From Prevotellaceae bacterium UBA1075 (GTDB taxonomy: Bacteria > Bacteroidota > Bacteroidia > Bacteroidales > Bacteroidaceae): DNA of 64,000 bases. The translations under genes and the position numbers were made by a program. The stretch spans positions 32,381 through 96,380 of the forward strand of contig DCCS01000032.1 in NCBI GenBank assembly GCA_002316015.1, read 5' to 3'. Shown here piece after piece: positions 25,284-34,032 of this stretch. Numbering within the stretch: position 1 is the first letter of the stretch; each line of letters starts with the position of its first letter. The notes beneath the pieces were generated by a model. That model saw only the letters and a program-made list of their open reading frames with translations, was not told the DNA's origin and ran no database searches.

Positions 25284-25907
25284 TCATCTCAGGTCGATTA
25301 CCTCGGCCTCGGGATGCTTGGCGGGGTCAAAGCGGAAATCGTCATCACCGAGCCTCATGCCGCTCTTGAAGGTGTGTATGGCCACCCTGTTCCAGTTCCC
25401 GTCCTGCTTCACCCGCACGCACAGGGGCGTGTAGTCTGCCTTGCGGATATCCAGGTACACCTCCTGCGCCATGTATCCCGTGTATCGTGCGGTCATGTGC
25501 ACCTCGTAGGTGGCCTGTCCGCGCAGGTGTCCTTCCTTTATGCTGAGTTTGTACCCCTTCTTGTAAACGTTGAGGAACGAGTAGGGGTTCATTACGGACA
25601 TCTCCTTCTCGGTGGGTGTGGTCACGTTCACCTCCCCGCTTTGCGGCATGTATGACCACAGGGTAGTGCCGTCGTACCATGTCTTCATCTCGGGGGTGTC
25701 CATCCGCATCTTCTTTCCCTTGAGCAGCATGGTGCCCTCTGTCCTGCCTTGCTCGGTGTTCCCGTTGAATGATGTGGCTGTGAAAGTCACTTGGATGTCG
25801 CCTGCCTTTCTGATTCTTGACGCGGCCGCGTCAAGCACCTTGCGCGCGTTCTGTGCGTAGGGTGCTATGCACAGAAGCCATGCGGTGAGCATTAGTAGTC
25901 GTCTCAT
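25284..25907 (-). CDS. LolA-like outer-membrane lipoprotein carrier
   Basis: A 207-residue periplasmic protein with signal peptide MRRLLMLTAWLLCIAPYAQN and a LolA/LolB-like half-barrel pattern (VTFTATSFNGNTEQGRTEGTMLLKGKKMRMDTPEMKTWYDGTTLWSYMP, then PYSFLNVYKKGYKL). LolA ferries lipoproteins from the inner to the outer membrane. The C-terminal half is divergent and the protein could be a LolA-fold relative with another cargo. It lies between ftsK and trxB on the same strand, 253 bases after ftsK. Confidence 0.8.
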   Translation of the reverse strand: MRRLLMLTAWLLCIAPYAQNARKVLDAAASRIRKAGDIQVTFTATSFNGNTEQGRTEGTMLLKGKKMRMDTPEMKTWYDGTTLWSYMPQSGEVNVTTPTEKEMSVMNPYSFLNVYKKGYKLSIKEGHLRGQATYEVHMTARYTGYMAQEVYLDIRKADYTPLCVRVKQDGNWNRVAIHTFKSGMRLGDDDFRFDPAKHPEAEVIDLR

Positions 25908-26160
25908 TGTCTTCTTACATTATATTGTAATGCCGGTTCTTCCGTGCCCATTGTGCCGTTTTGGTGGAGCAGCGGGGGAGCAAAGGGCACGGTCATTCCG
26001 GGGGAGTCTTCTGCCAGATACTTCTCCGCACACAGGCTTTCGCCTCATGGGCAGGCGAAACGCCATGGCTCTCCGTATGTTTTCCCCGACATCTCGCGTA
26101 AAGGTACCGCTTTCCATTGAGGCTGCAAAGAAAAACCGTGTGACAATCGCATGACATTCA

Positions 26161-28752
26161 TCACTTGCTCCTGATGCTGTCCAGCTTGTGCTGAAGTTCG
26201 TCCATTGTGGCACAGAGTACCTCGCGCGGCTTGCTCCCCCTGGATGGCCCCACGATACCGGTCATCTCCAGTTGCTTCATAATGCGCCCCGCACGGTTGA
26301 AGCCAACCTCCAGTGCCTGCTGTATGTAACTGGTGCTGCCCCGCTGTGAGGAGACTATCAGTTGTGCGGCGTCCTCAAACATGCTGTCAAGGCGTGTGGT
26401 GTCCATGCCGGATCCTCCCGCCTTGTCGTCTCCCTCTTCGGGCACCTCGGGCAGGGGGAATGGCGCGAGGTATCCTTGCTGGCCGGCTATGAAGGAGACG
26501 ATGTTCTCCACCTCGGTCGTATCCACAAAGGCGCATTGCACGCGCACAGGCTCTCCACCTGTGATGATGAGCATGTCACCCTTTCCCACCAGGTGGTTGG
26601 CTCCCGAACGGTCGAGGATGGTCTTGCTGTCCACGGAACTGCTCACCTTGAAGGCGATGCGTGCGGGGAAGTTGGCCTTGATGGTTCCTGTGATGATGTT
26701 GGTGGTGGGACGCTGTGTGGCAATAATCATGTGTATGCCCACGGCGCGTGCCAACTGGGCTATGCGGGCTATGGGCAGCTCTATCTCCTTGCCCGCCGTC
26801 ATGATGAGGTCGCCAAACTCGTCGATGATGACCACGATGTAGGGCAGGAAACGGTGGCCGTTGTTGGGGTTGAGCTGGCGGTTGCGGAACTTCTGGTTGT
26901 ACTCCTTCAGGTTCTTGGCGTGCGCGACCTTCAGCAAGTTGTAGCGCTCGTCCATCTCCACGCACAGGGATTTAAGCGTCTGCACCACCTTGTTCACATC
27001 GGTGATGATGGGCTCGTCGGTCTCCTCTGTGCCCTCCACTTGTGCCAGGAAGTGCTTGACCAGGGGATTGTACAGGCTGAACTCCACCTTCTTGGGATCC
27101 ACCATTACCAGTTTGAGCTCTGCGGGATGCTTCTTGTAGAGAAGTGATGTGATGATGGCGTTCAGTCCCACAGACTTGCCCTGTCCTGTGGCTCCCGCCA
27201 CCAACAGGTGCGGCAATTTGGCCAGGTCGGCCATATATACCTCGTTGGTGATGGTCTTTCCCAGCGCGATGGGCAGTTCGTAGTCGGTCGTCTGGAATTT
27301 GCGGCTGTTGATGATGCTCTCCATCGACACAATCTGCGGTTTGGCATTAGGCACCTCTATGCCGATAGTCCCCTTGCCGGGGATGGGTGCAATGATGCGT
27401 ATGCCAAGTGCGCTCAGGCTCAATGCAATGTCGTCCTCAAGGCTGCGCACGCGGCTCACGCGCACACCAGGGGCAGGCTTGATCTCGTAGAGCGTGATTG
27501 TGGGGCCCACGGTGGCTGTGATGCTCACAATCTCCACGCCGAAGTTCCTGAGTATCTCCTGTATTCTTTCCTTGTTGCGCCTCTGTTCCTCCATGTCCAC
27601 ACCTGTGGTGTTGTCGGGGTAGCGCTTCAGCAGGTCCACCGTGGGATACCTGTAGAACTCCAGGTCTTTCTTGGGGTCATACACCTCCAGCGCGCCGTCG
27701 TGCTTGAGCGTTGCCTTCTCTGGTGCCTCGCCGATGACTATCTTCATGTCCGTGGTCGTGTCCCCAGGCTCCTCCCCCGCTGGAGACTGTATCTCAAAGG
27801 GCACCTCCTTGGTGGGTGTCATGGAGGGTACTTCGGTGGGCTGGTTCTCGTCATCCTGTGTGCCGGTGGCTTGGGTGTCTGGGCCACATGGCACATCGAA
27901 TGTCAGCACTGTGGCAGTGGACTCTGGACTGTCGGAGAAAGGCTCGCTGCCCGATTCCTCTGCATCCAGGAGTTCATCGCCCCCAGTTTCCTCCTCCGAT
28001 CCGGGTTGGCGGCAGACGCTGTTGTCAGCACCGCCAGCCCCGTTGTTCCCGGAACGGCGTGTCACCATATGGCGGAACGAGGTTGCAATCTCCCCGCTCA
28101 GATAAAACAGATAGAACAGCGCGCTCACCAGCAGAGCAATCATGCAGCCCAGCGAACCTATCTCGTCCGAAGCAACGGCATACTCCTGCTTTCCGATGCT
28201 TCCGCCCCAACTGAGGAAGCTGTCCTGCATGGAAGGTATATAATGTGTCAGGCAGGCGAGGAATGCAGAGGACCATATCATCAGCACCATACAGTTGATA
28301 AACCACTTGTGCAGCCGTATTTTCATAATGCCTGTAACGCGCACGCCCGCAGCCAGCAGGAAAACAGGCACCATGATGCCCGATACACCGAAACTGTCAT
28401 CCATCAGCCAGCGCGAAAGCCTCCATCCCAGTTTGCCAAGCCAGTTCGCGGCCGGTTGCGTGGGGTCGTTCATCAGGGACTGGTCGGCCTTTCCCGTAAA
28501 GAAAGAGGAAAGCATGGCCACAAGCAAGCAGAAGGAAAGCACAAGCAGAAGCAGTCCGCACATAAACCTGCGGTTTGCATTCTTGTCCAGGCGCTCGCTT
28601 TCCTTTACCTCGCAATTTTCCGATCCGTTCCGGTAAATTGTGCGCGTGCCGTTCCAAATCTTAACACCCCAGCCTGCCATCTTGTCAAACAGGCTGTTTT
28701 TCGGATTCTTGGATGAGTTTTTCCTTCTGCTATTTTTCCTGGGTTCTCCCAT
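26161..28752 (-). CDS. ftsK: DNA translocase FtsK/SpoIIIE
   Basis: FtsK pumps DNA through the closing septum and helps resolve chromosome dimers. The 863-residue protein has four TM segments in the first about 220 residues (LLLLVLSFCLLVAMLSSFF, GIMVPVFLLAAGVRVTGI, FINCMVLMIWSSAFLACL, LGCMIALLVSALFYLFYL), an acidic linker (about 235-355), the alpha-beta RecA-like motor with Walker A GATGQGKSVGLN (about 523) and PYIVVIIDEFGDL, and a gamma winged-helix DNA reader at the end (GSTSYIQQALEVGFNRAGRIMKQLE). ATG 28752 was chosen; a GTG at 28758 adds two residues. Confidence 0.96.
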   Translation of the reverse strand: MGEPRKNSRRKNSSKNPKNSLFDKMAGWGVKIWNGTRTIYRNGSENCEVKESERLDKNANRRFMCGLLLLVLSFCLLVAMLSSFFTGKADQSLMNDPTQPAANWLGKLGWRLSRWLMDDSFGVSGIMVPVFLLAAGVRVTGIMKIRLHKWFINCMVLMIWSSAFLACLTHYIPSMQDSFLSWGGSIGKQEYAVASDEIGSLGCMIALLVSALFYLFYLSGEIATSFRHMVTRRSGNNGAGGADNSVCRQPGSEEETGGDELLDAEESGSEPFSDSPESTATVLTFDVPCGPDTQATGTQDDENQPTEVPSMTPTKEVPFEIQSPAGEEPGDTTTDMKIVIGEAPEKATLKHDGALEVYDPKKDLEFYRYPTVDLLKRYPDNTTGVDMEEQRRNKERIQEILRNFGVEIVSITATVGPTITLYEIKPAPGVRVSRVRSLEDDIALSLSALGIRIIAPIPGKGTIGIEVPNAKPQIVSMESIINSRKFQTTDYELPIALGKTITNEVYMADLAKLPHLLVAGATGQGKSVGLNAIITSLLYKKHPAELKLVMVDPKKVEFSLYNPLVKHFLAQVEGTEETDEPIITDVNKVVQTLKSLCVEMDERYNLLKVAHAKNLKEYNQKFRNRQLNPNNGHRFLPYIVVIIDEFGDLIMTAGKEIELPIARIAQLARAVGIHMIIATQRPTTNIITGTIKANFPARIAFKVSSSVDSKTILDRSGANHLVGKGDMLIITGGEPVRVQCAFVDTTEVENIVSFIAGQQGYLAPFPLPEVPEEGDDKAGGSGMDTTRLDSMFEDAAQLIVSSQRGSTSYIQQALEVGFNRAGRIMKQLEMTGIVGPSRGSKPREVLCATMDELQHKLDSIRSK

Positions 28753-29133
28753 GCTCACGTTTCGAATTATACGAAATGCAAAATTAATGCAAATTCTTTG
28801 AAGGACAAAAGGAGGGAGGCTTCTAAAAAGGAATATCGGGGAAATCTCTTTTTCGCATAGTACTAACTTCTTTGAAACGCCAAGCCAGTCCAGGATGCGT
28901 TTGCCGGCCTATAAATTACACATGATTTATGCTTTCTCGTCACGATTTGGGATCTTTATGTTCCTGCAGGCGGCGATGGCAGGAGAAAAAGAAGCCCAAT
29001 GCTTTTCCGCTTCTTTCTCAATCCCTTTTATATTTTATATAAGGCTCCATATCTTTTCACCGCAAGGGCTCAAGCAGTAAAAATCATCTTGTGATAGAGA
29101 TGCTTATGCCAAACTGGAGATGCAAACTGTCAT
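28753..29133. other. AT-richer intergenic region upstream of ftsK
   Basis: 381 bases with no supported gene. It holds the ftsK promoter (28779-28808) and, further out, an A/T-rich stretch with an imperfect hairpin (28983-28995 with 29009-29019). Composition differs from the GC-rich neighbours and it borders a gene remnant at 29134, so it may be decayed acquired DNA. Confidence 0.6.
28779..28808 (-). promoter_or_regulatory. Promoter of ftsK
   Basis: TTG (28806-28808), 19 bases, TAATTTTG (28779-28786) on the minus strand, about 27 bases upstream of the ftsK ATG. Both boxes fit the Bacteroidetes consensus. Confidence 0.65.
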
Positions 29134-29463
29134 TTATCCTCCTGGTAGGCGCGTAGATGCGTTGCTTGTCTGCCATTGTCTCTTTTGCTGTTCACCTTCC
29201 CACTTCTGTTTTGAAAGTTCTTCTTTCTCCGCCTTCGTCTCCAGTATGATGGCAATCCTCGTTGTGTCCTTTGCCAGGTAACATCCATCGGGTTTGTCGC
29301 TGATGCCATTGACGTTCAACTGGTTGAAAGTGGTTGTTTGTCCTGTGCCTTGCTCTGCTCTATCAAGTATTTTATTGAAGCCGAGGATGGCTCTCGCCTG
29401 GTCTCTTACTTGGTCTTTCGTCTTCTTCGTTGTCAAATGGCTTGTCTGATATCTATTTACCAA
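29134..29463 (-). pseudogene. Remnant of a restriction/DNA-methylase-type gene
   Basis: An open frame of about 109 codons with no ATG anywhere; only a TTG could start it. The text NRYQTSHLTTKKTKDQVRDQ, RAILGFNKILDRAEQ, NGISDKPDGCYLAKDT and IAIILETKAE looks like the N-terminal region of an N-6 DNA methylase/type I or IIG restriction protein, where a Pro-Asp then Glu-Thr-Lys nuclease-like pattern is common. The expected continuation is missing: it stops at 29134 and no matching sequence follows. It abuts the serine hydrolase stop with 9 bases between. Family assignment is from memory of similar proteins and is uncertain. Confidence 0.45.
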
Positions 29464-29472
29464 TAGACGAGG

Positions 29473-30702
29473 TCATTCTGCCTTGTCCAGCAGAGCCGAG
29501 GCCACAATGTTGCTGATGAGTGCGCGCAGACGTACCATGCGGCTCTTCCCGTCAACAGGGTGCACGGCGTTGGCGAGCAGGATGATGCTCACGTCATTGA
29601 CTGGGTCGATGACGATGCTGGTGCCCGTGTAGCCTGTATGCCCGTAGGTTTGCGGCGAGAGCAAATCTCCATTGCATGAGGCATAGGGGCTGCTCACGTC
29701 CCATCCGTAGGTGCGTCCTGTCTTCCTTGCCCATTTGGGCACGGTGCGCATTGTACGCACACTGTTTGCCGAAAGAATGCGTGCGCCCTTCCACTTCCCT
29801 CCATTCTGCAATGCTGCGCACAGGGTGGCTATGTCATCCACGGTGCTGAACACGCCTGCGTTTCCACTTATACCTCCATTCAAGACTCTTGCCAGGGGGT
29901 CGTGTACCTGTCCGCGCAGCACACTTCCGTCAGGCTGACGGGTGGTGGGTGCTATCAGGTGGCCCCATTTCTCCAGGTTCTCACCTATGGGAAGGTAATC
30001 AGTATGGGTCATCCCCAAGGGGGCAAAGATGCAACGACGGGCATACTCGCGAAGCGAAAGACCCGTACACCTTTGGATGATGTGCTGCAGGGCGATATAG
30101 TTGAGACAACTGTATTGGAAATCCGTGCCAGGCTCAAAGTCGCGCTTCACCTGGCAGATGTGCTCCAGCAGTCCCTGGGGATTGGGCGATCCATACTTGC
30201 GGGCCAGTACCTCTACGGGAGCATAGGCGGGAAGTCCAGAGGTGTGCGTGAGCAGATGCTGGACGCGTATGACCGTTGTGCCGCCCGACTGCCCTTTCCA
30301 GTCCAGGAACTCTGGGATGTATGTTGACACTGGGTCGGCGAGCCTCAGCCTTCCGGTCTCGCATAATTGCATCACGCAGACTGCTGTGGACATGGCCTTG
30401 CTGCATGAGGCCATGTCAAAGACGGTCTCTGTGGTCATCGGTTCAACATTGGGGTACACCTGCCGGTTTCCGTAAGCTTTCAAGTAGGCCATGCGTCCGC
30501 CTCGCACGACCCCAAGCACCGCGCCCGGTATCTCCTTGCGTGCAATCGCGTCCTGTATGGCAGAGTCGGCTTTGGACAATTCCTCCACCGAGAGACGTGC
30601 CTTGTGTGGCGGCACCCTGCGTAGTTTGGCGCTCAAGCCATCGGGCATGAGTGCCAAAGCCACACATAATATAATATATAGAAGGCGGTGTTCTCCTGTC
30701 AT
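29473..30702 (-). CDS. Secreted beta-lactamase-fold serine hydrolase
   Basis: A 409-residue class C-type serine hydrolase (beta-lactamase/penicillin-binding family). It has a signal peptide (LLYIILCVALALMPDGLSA), the catalytic Ser-x-x-Lys at Ser99-Lys102 in MASCSKAMST, FQYSCLNYIALQ with the Tyr motif, and YGHTGYTGTSIVIDP near the C-terminal active-site strand. Family members are esterases, D-aminopeptidases or cell-wall peptidases; true beta-lactamase activity is not implied. ATG 30702 overlaps the GH76 stop (ATGA), making it the third gene of the mscL operon. Confidence 0.85.
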   Translation of the reverse strand: MTGEHRLLYIILCVALALMPDGLSAKLRRVPPHKARLSVEELSKADSAIQDAIARKEIPGAVLGVVRGGRMAYLKAYGNRQVYPNVEPMTTETVFDMASCSKAMSTAVCVMQLCETGRLRLADPVSTYIPEFLDWKGQSGGTTVIRVQHLLTHTSGLPAYAPVEVLARKYGSPNPQGLLEHICQVKRDFEPGTDFQYSCLNYIALQHIIQRCTGLSLREYARRCIFAPLGMTHTDYLPIGENLEKWGHLIAPTTRQPDGSVLRGQVHDPLARVLNGGISGNAGVFSTVDDIATLCAALQNGGKWKGARILSANSVRTMRTVPKWARKTGRTYGWDVSSPYASCNGDLLSPQTYGHTGYTGTSIVIDPVNDVSIILLANAVHPVDGKSRMVRLRALISNIVASALLDKAE

Positions 30703-32009
30703 CTCACAATCTCTTTGCGCCCGTCTATCACATAGCATCCAGCGGGCAGGCGACTCTTCTGCTTTCCGTCAGGCATCAACTGTTGCCCTGAAAGGGTGAA
30801 GACACCTTGCCGCGTGGTTTGTCCTGTGCCTTGTGGAGACTCTATCGCGTCGGGGGTGTCTGGCATAGTTATTTCCTTGCACATGCGCGCGCAATTCTCA
30901 AGCAGTGACGCTCCGCTTGCCATGGCACCCATCGAGGCTGTTTTGCTTGCGTCGTAATGCTTGGTCCAGTCGAAGGGACAATACATGGCAGGGTAGGAGT
31001 CCTTGTCAAGTGATGCCCATAGTGTGTTGGCGTTCAGTTGAATGTACTTGCATATTTTGAGTCTGCTTGAAAGGGACATTTTCCCGTCAAGCACATAGTT
31101 CACCGCATAGGGGATGAGCACAGCCTTGAAGATGCTCTGATCCATACTTGACCCTTCGTCTCTCAGTATGTTCTTGCCATTGGTGCACCTTCCGCTGGTG
31201 AAGGCATACTCGATGTACTGTTGTGCCTTCATGCGATAAACCGCCTTGCCCGTGATGTGATAGAGGCGCCTGCACGCCTCGGCGAATGTGCCTTGGGTGT
31301 AGGTGAGGGGCGGTTCCTCCACGCGTCCGTCAGTCTTCACAATTCTTTTCTGCATGTAGGTGTAGAACTTCTCGGCATACTCCAGGTACTTTCCGTCCCC
31401 ATACTTGTCGTACAGTTTGGCTGCTATCAGACAGGCGGGACTCAGCGTGCAGGCATTCGGCCCTGCTCCCTGGTCAGTGTTCCATGGTAGCCACAGCCCT
31501 GTCTCGTCCTCCACGGCACGTTTCATAATCGCGTTATCAAATACTTTGCGTGCCGTGTTGGCATACACCTCCAGCCCCGTCGCCTCGGTCATGTGAATCA
31601 AGGTGAGGCATATCCAGCACATGTCATCGGTGTAGGGGTTCTCAAATCCCGTCTGCCCTCCCGAATAGTTGTTGGCATGGTTGCTGTACCACAGTCGCAT
31701 GTAGGCCTTGTAGCGGTTGGCCAACGTCTTCACCGAGTCATTGGCGTGCCTCTCGTAGGCATATACAAGCACATCCATGGCATGAGCCTGCTGCCAATAT
31801 ATGTATGTGCTTGACTTCTCCACGTCCTTTGGCGTGGACCAGAATGTGCCCTTTGCCTTGTACATGAACTGGTTCACAAGCACCTGCGCCAGACTGTCGG
31901 CCTTTCCGCCATAGTCTCCTCGGACAGCACTGGCAAGTGTAGAGTCATAGGACTGCGCGCCAGTGTGCAGGCACAGGGCCACCAACAGCCCCACAATCAA
32001 TCTCCTCAT
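30699..32009 (-). CDS. Secreted GH76-family glycosidase
   Basis: A 436-residue protein of the GH76 (alpha/alpha)6 family, typically endo-alpha-1,6-mannanases that cut yeast mannan backbones. It begins with a signal peptide (MRRLIVGLLVALCLHTGAQS) and has the catalytic Asp pair Asp128-Asp129 in NPYTDDMCWICLTL. FENPYTDD, AEKFYTYMQKRIV and GSSMDQSIFKAVLIPYAV further support the family. The C-terminus (about 390-436) looks like a Por-type or sorting tail (GVFTLSGQQL, RLPAGCYVIDGRKEIVR). Its ATG overlaps the mscL stop and its stop overlaps the next start, so it is translated in series. Other substrates are possible. Confidence 0.85.
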   Translation of the reverse strand: MRRLIVGLLVALCLHTGAQSYDSTLASAVRGDYGGKADSLAQVLVNQFMYKAKGTFWSTPKDVEKSSTYIYWQQAHAMDVLVYAYERHANDSVKTLANRYKAYMRLWYSNHANNYSGGQTGFENPYTDDMCWICLTLIHMTEATGLEVYANTARKVFDNAIMKRAVEDETGLWLPWNTDQGAGPNACTLSPACLIAAKLYDKYGDGKYLEYAEKFYTYMQKRIVKTDGRVEEPPLTYTQGTFAEACRRLYHITGKAVYRMKAQQYIEYAFTSGRCTNGKNILRDEGSSMDQSIFKAVLIPYAVNYVLDGKMSLSSRLKICKYIQLNANTLWASLDKDSYPAMYCPFDWTKHYDASKTASMGAMASGASLLENCARMCKEITMPDTPDAIESPQGTGQTTRQGVFTLSGQQLMPDGKQKSRLPAGCYVIDGRKEIVR

Positions 32010-32449
32010 ATCGCATGTTCATTTTTAAGATTTTTCAGAAGGTCACGTATCTCGGTGAGCAGTTTCTCCTCGGCCGAAGGCTGTGGAGCCGGTGCGGTAT
32101 CGGAGGATTTCTCCTCCTTCTTGCGCGACAGGGCTGCAAATCCCTTTATAACCAAAAATATGCAGATTGATATGATGAGAAAATCCACCGTGTCCTGTAT
32201 AAACTGGCCATAGTTGAGTGTTACAGCCTCGCTCACCACTTGGCCGTTCCTGGTCACCTCGTCCTTGAGCACGAGTTTGAGGTCAGTGAAGTCCATACCA
32301 CCTGTGAGCACTCCGATGGGGGGCATGATGATGTTGTTGACTACACTTGTCACCAACTTGCCAAATGCTCCACCTATAATCACGCCTATGGCCATGTCAA
32401 CCACGTTCCCTTTGAGGGCAAACGCTTTGAAGTCCCGGATAAATGACAT
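32006..32449 (-). CDS. mscL: Large-conductance mechanosensitive channel
   Basis: MscL opens under membrane tension to release solutes on osmotic downshock. The 147-residue protein has the N-terminal amphipathic helix and TM1 (FKAFALKGNVVDMAIGVIIGGAFGKLVTSVVNNIIMPPIG), a periplasmic loop, TM2 (TVDFLIISICIFLVIKGFAAL) and a charged cytoplasmic helix (EEKLLTEIRDLLKN). Length and motifs match the family. It leads the mscL-GH76-serine hydrolase operon. Confidence 0.97.
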   Translation of the reverse strand: MSFIRDFKAFALKGNVVDMAIGVIIGGAFGKLVTSVVNNIIMPPIGVLTGGMDFTDLKLVLKDEVTRNGQVVSEAVTLNYGQFIQDTVDFLIISICIFLVIKGFAALSRKKEEKSSDTAPAPQPSAEEKLLTEIRDLLKNLKNEHAI

Positions 32450-32477
32450 AAAATCTTTTTTTGTTTTGTTTCGAGCG

Positions 32478-32485
32478 CGAAATTA
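32478..32485 (-). promoter_or_regulatory. Weak -7 box for mscL
   Basis: TAATTTCG on the minus strand (one mismatch to TAnnTTTG), 29 bases upstream of the mscL ATG and 12 bases from the divergent box at 32498. No convincing -33 element. Confidence 0.3.
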
Positions 32486-32497
32486 AAAAGAATATCG

Positions 32498-32505
32498 TAA
32501 TTTTG
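32498..32505 (+). promoter_or_regulatory. -7 box for the small lipoprotein ORF and gapA
   Basis: TAATTTTG followed by CG, 20 bases before the start of the 30-codon ORF. The TTG at 32466-32468 is too far (29 bases) to be a normal -33 box. It implies that the short ORF and gapA share one mRNA. Confidence 0.5.
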
Positions 32506-32525
32506 CGTCCACAAAATGGAGAAAA

Positions 32526-32618
32526 ATGAAGAGAAGACTGATGTATGTGCACTTTTGGCTTTTATGCGCTTTGCTTATGGTGGCGTGCAAGTCATCTCAT
32601 TATTGTAATTGTGGATAA
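32526..32618 (+). CDS. 30-residue lipoprotein-like small protein
   Basis: ATG 32526 opens a 30-codon frame that ends TAA at 32618: MKRRLMYVHFWLLCALLM then VACKSSHYCNCG. It looks like a tiny lipoprotein: basic N-terminus, hydrophobic core, and Cys21 after MVA as a possible lipobox, leaving a nine-residue tail with two more Cys. It begins 20 bases after a promoter box and ends 40 bases before gapA, so it lies in the gapA leader. I recognise no family. It could instead be a leader peptide whose translation affects gapA. Confidence 0.55.
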   Translation: MKRRLMYVHFWLLCALLMVACKSSHYCNCG

Positions 32619-32637
32619 TAGAGACTTTTATTTCTAA

Positions 32638-33672
<1,035 letters not shown>

Positions 33673-33709
33673 CCCGCCTGTTCATACATTCGTAACACTA
33701 TCCAGTGGA

Positions 33710-33748
33710 GGCTGCCCGTCATTTCGGGCAGCCTTCTCTTTCTCTTTA
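33710..33748 (+). terminator. gapA terminator
   Basis: Stem GGCTGCCCG (33710-33718) with CGGGCAGCC (33725-33733), 6-base loop, then a T-rich run (TTCTCTTTCTCTTT). Confidence 0.85.
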
Positions 33749-33984
33749 TATCTGGCTTTTAAGTCCGATGGATATTCCCGACAAAGCGGGAGGGCTTGTC
33801 TTGTTTTTCTATCACGCCGGCCTGGCTTGCCTGGTTAATCTGGCATCCTGTTTACATTTTGCTCTCTCGCATGAGGTAGTCGGGGAGTCCGTTCTTGGAG
33901 AGCCCATGTTCTGACCAAGTCTGACTATCAGTCTTTAAGTGCCATCTTATGGGCGTTTTTCTTCCCCGTGTAGAAGAAAAATCG

Positions 33985-33992
33985 TAATTTTG
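33985..33992 (+). promoter_or_regulatory. -7 box of the pheT promoter
   Basis: TAATTTTG followed by CG, about 41 bases upstream of pheT. No TTG is seen near -33. Confidence 0.5.
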
Positions 33993-34032
33993 CGCTTCGA
34001 AGTATGTAGGACAAATATATAAATAAGTTTAT

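Larger units (their letters stand above)
33673..34032 (+). other. Intergenic region between gapA and pheT
   Basis: 360 bases without a supported gene. It contains the gapA terminator (33710-33748) and the pheT promoter box (33985-33992). The middle has no convincing RNA element. Confidence 0.7.

Noticed and set aside
27208..28716. 502-codon plus-strand ORF opposite ftsK
   Set aside because: Antisense shadow; the ftsK frame has TM segments and Walker motifs.
28895..29080. 61-codon plus-strand ORF in the gap before ftsK
   Set aside because: No start context, promoter or familiar motif; the region seems to be decayed intergenic DNA.
33705..33914. 69-codon ORF after gapA
   Set aside because: It begins inside the gapA terminator hairpin and has no convincing features.
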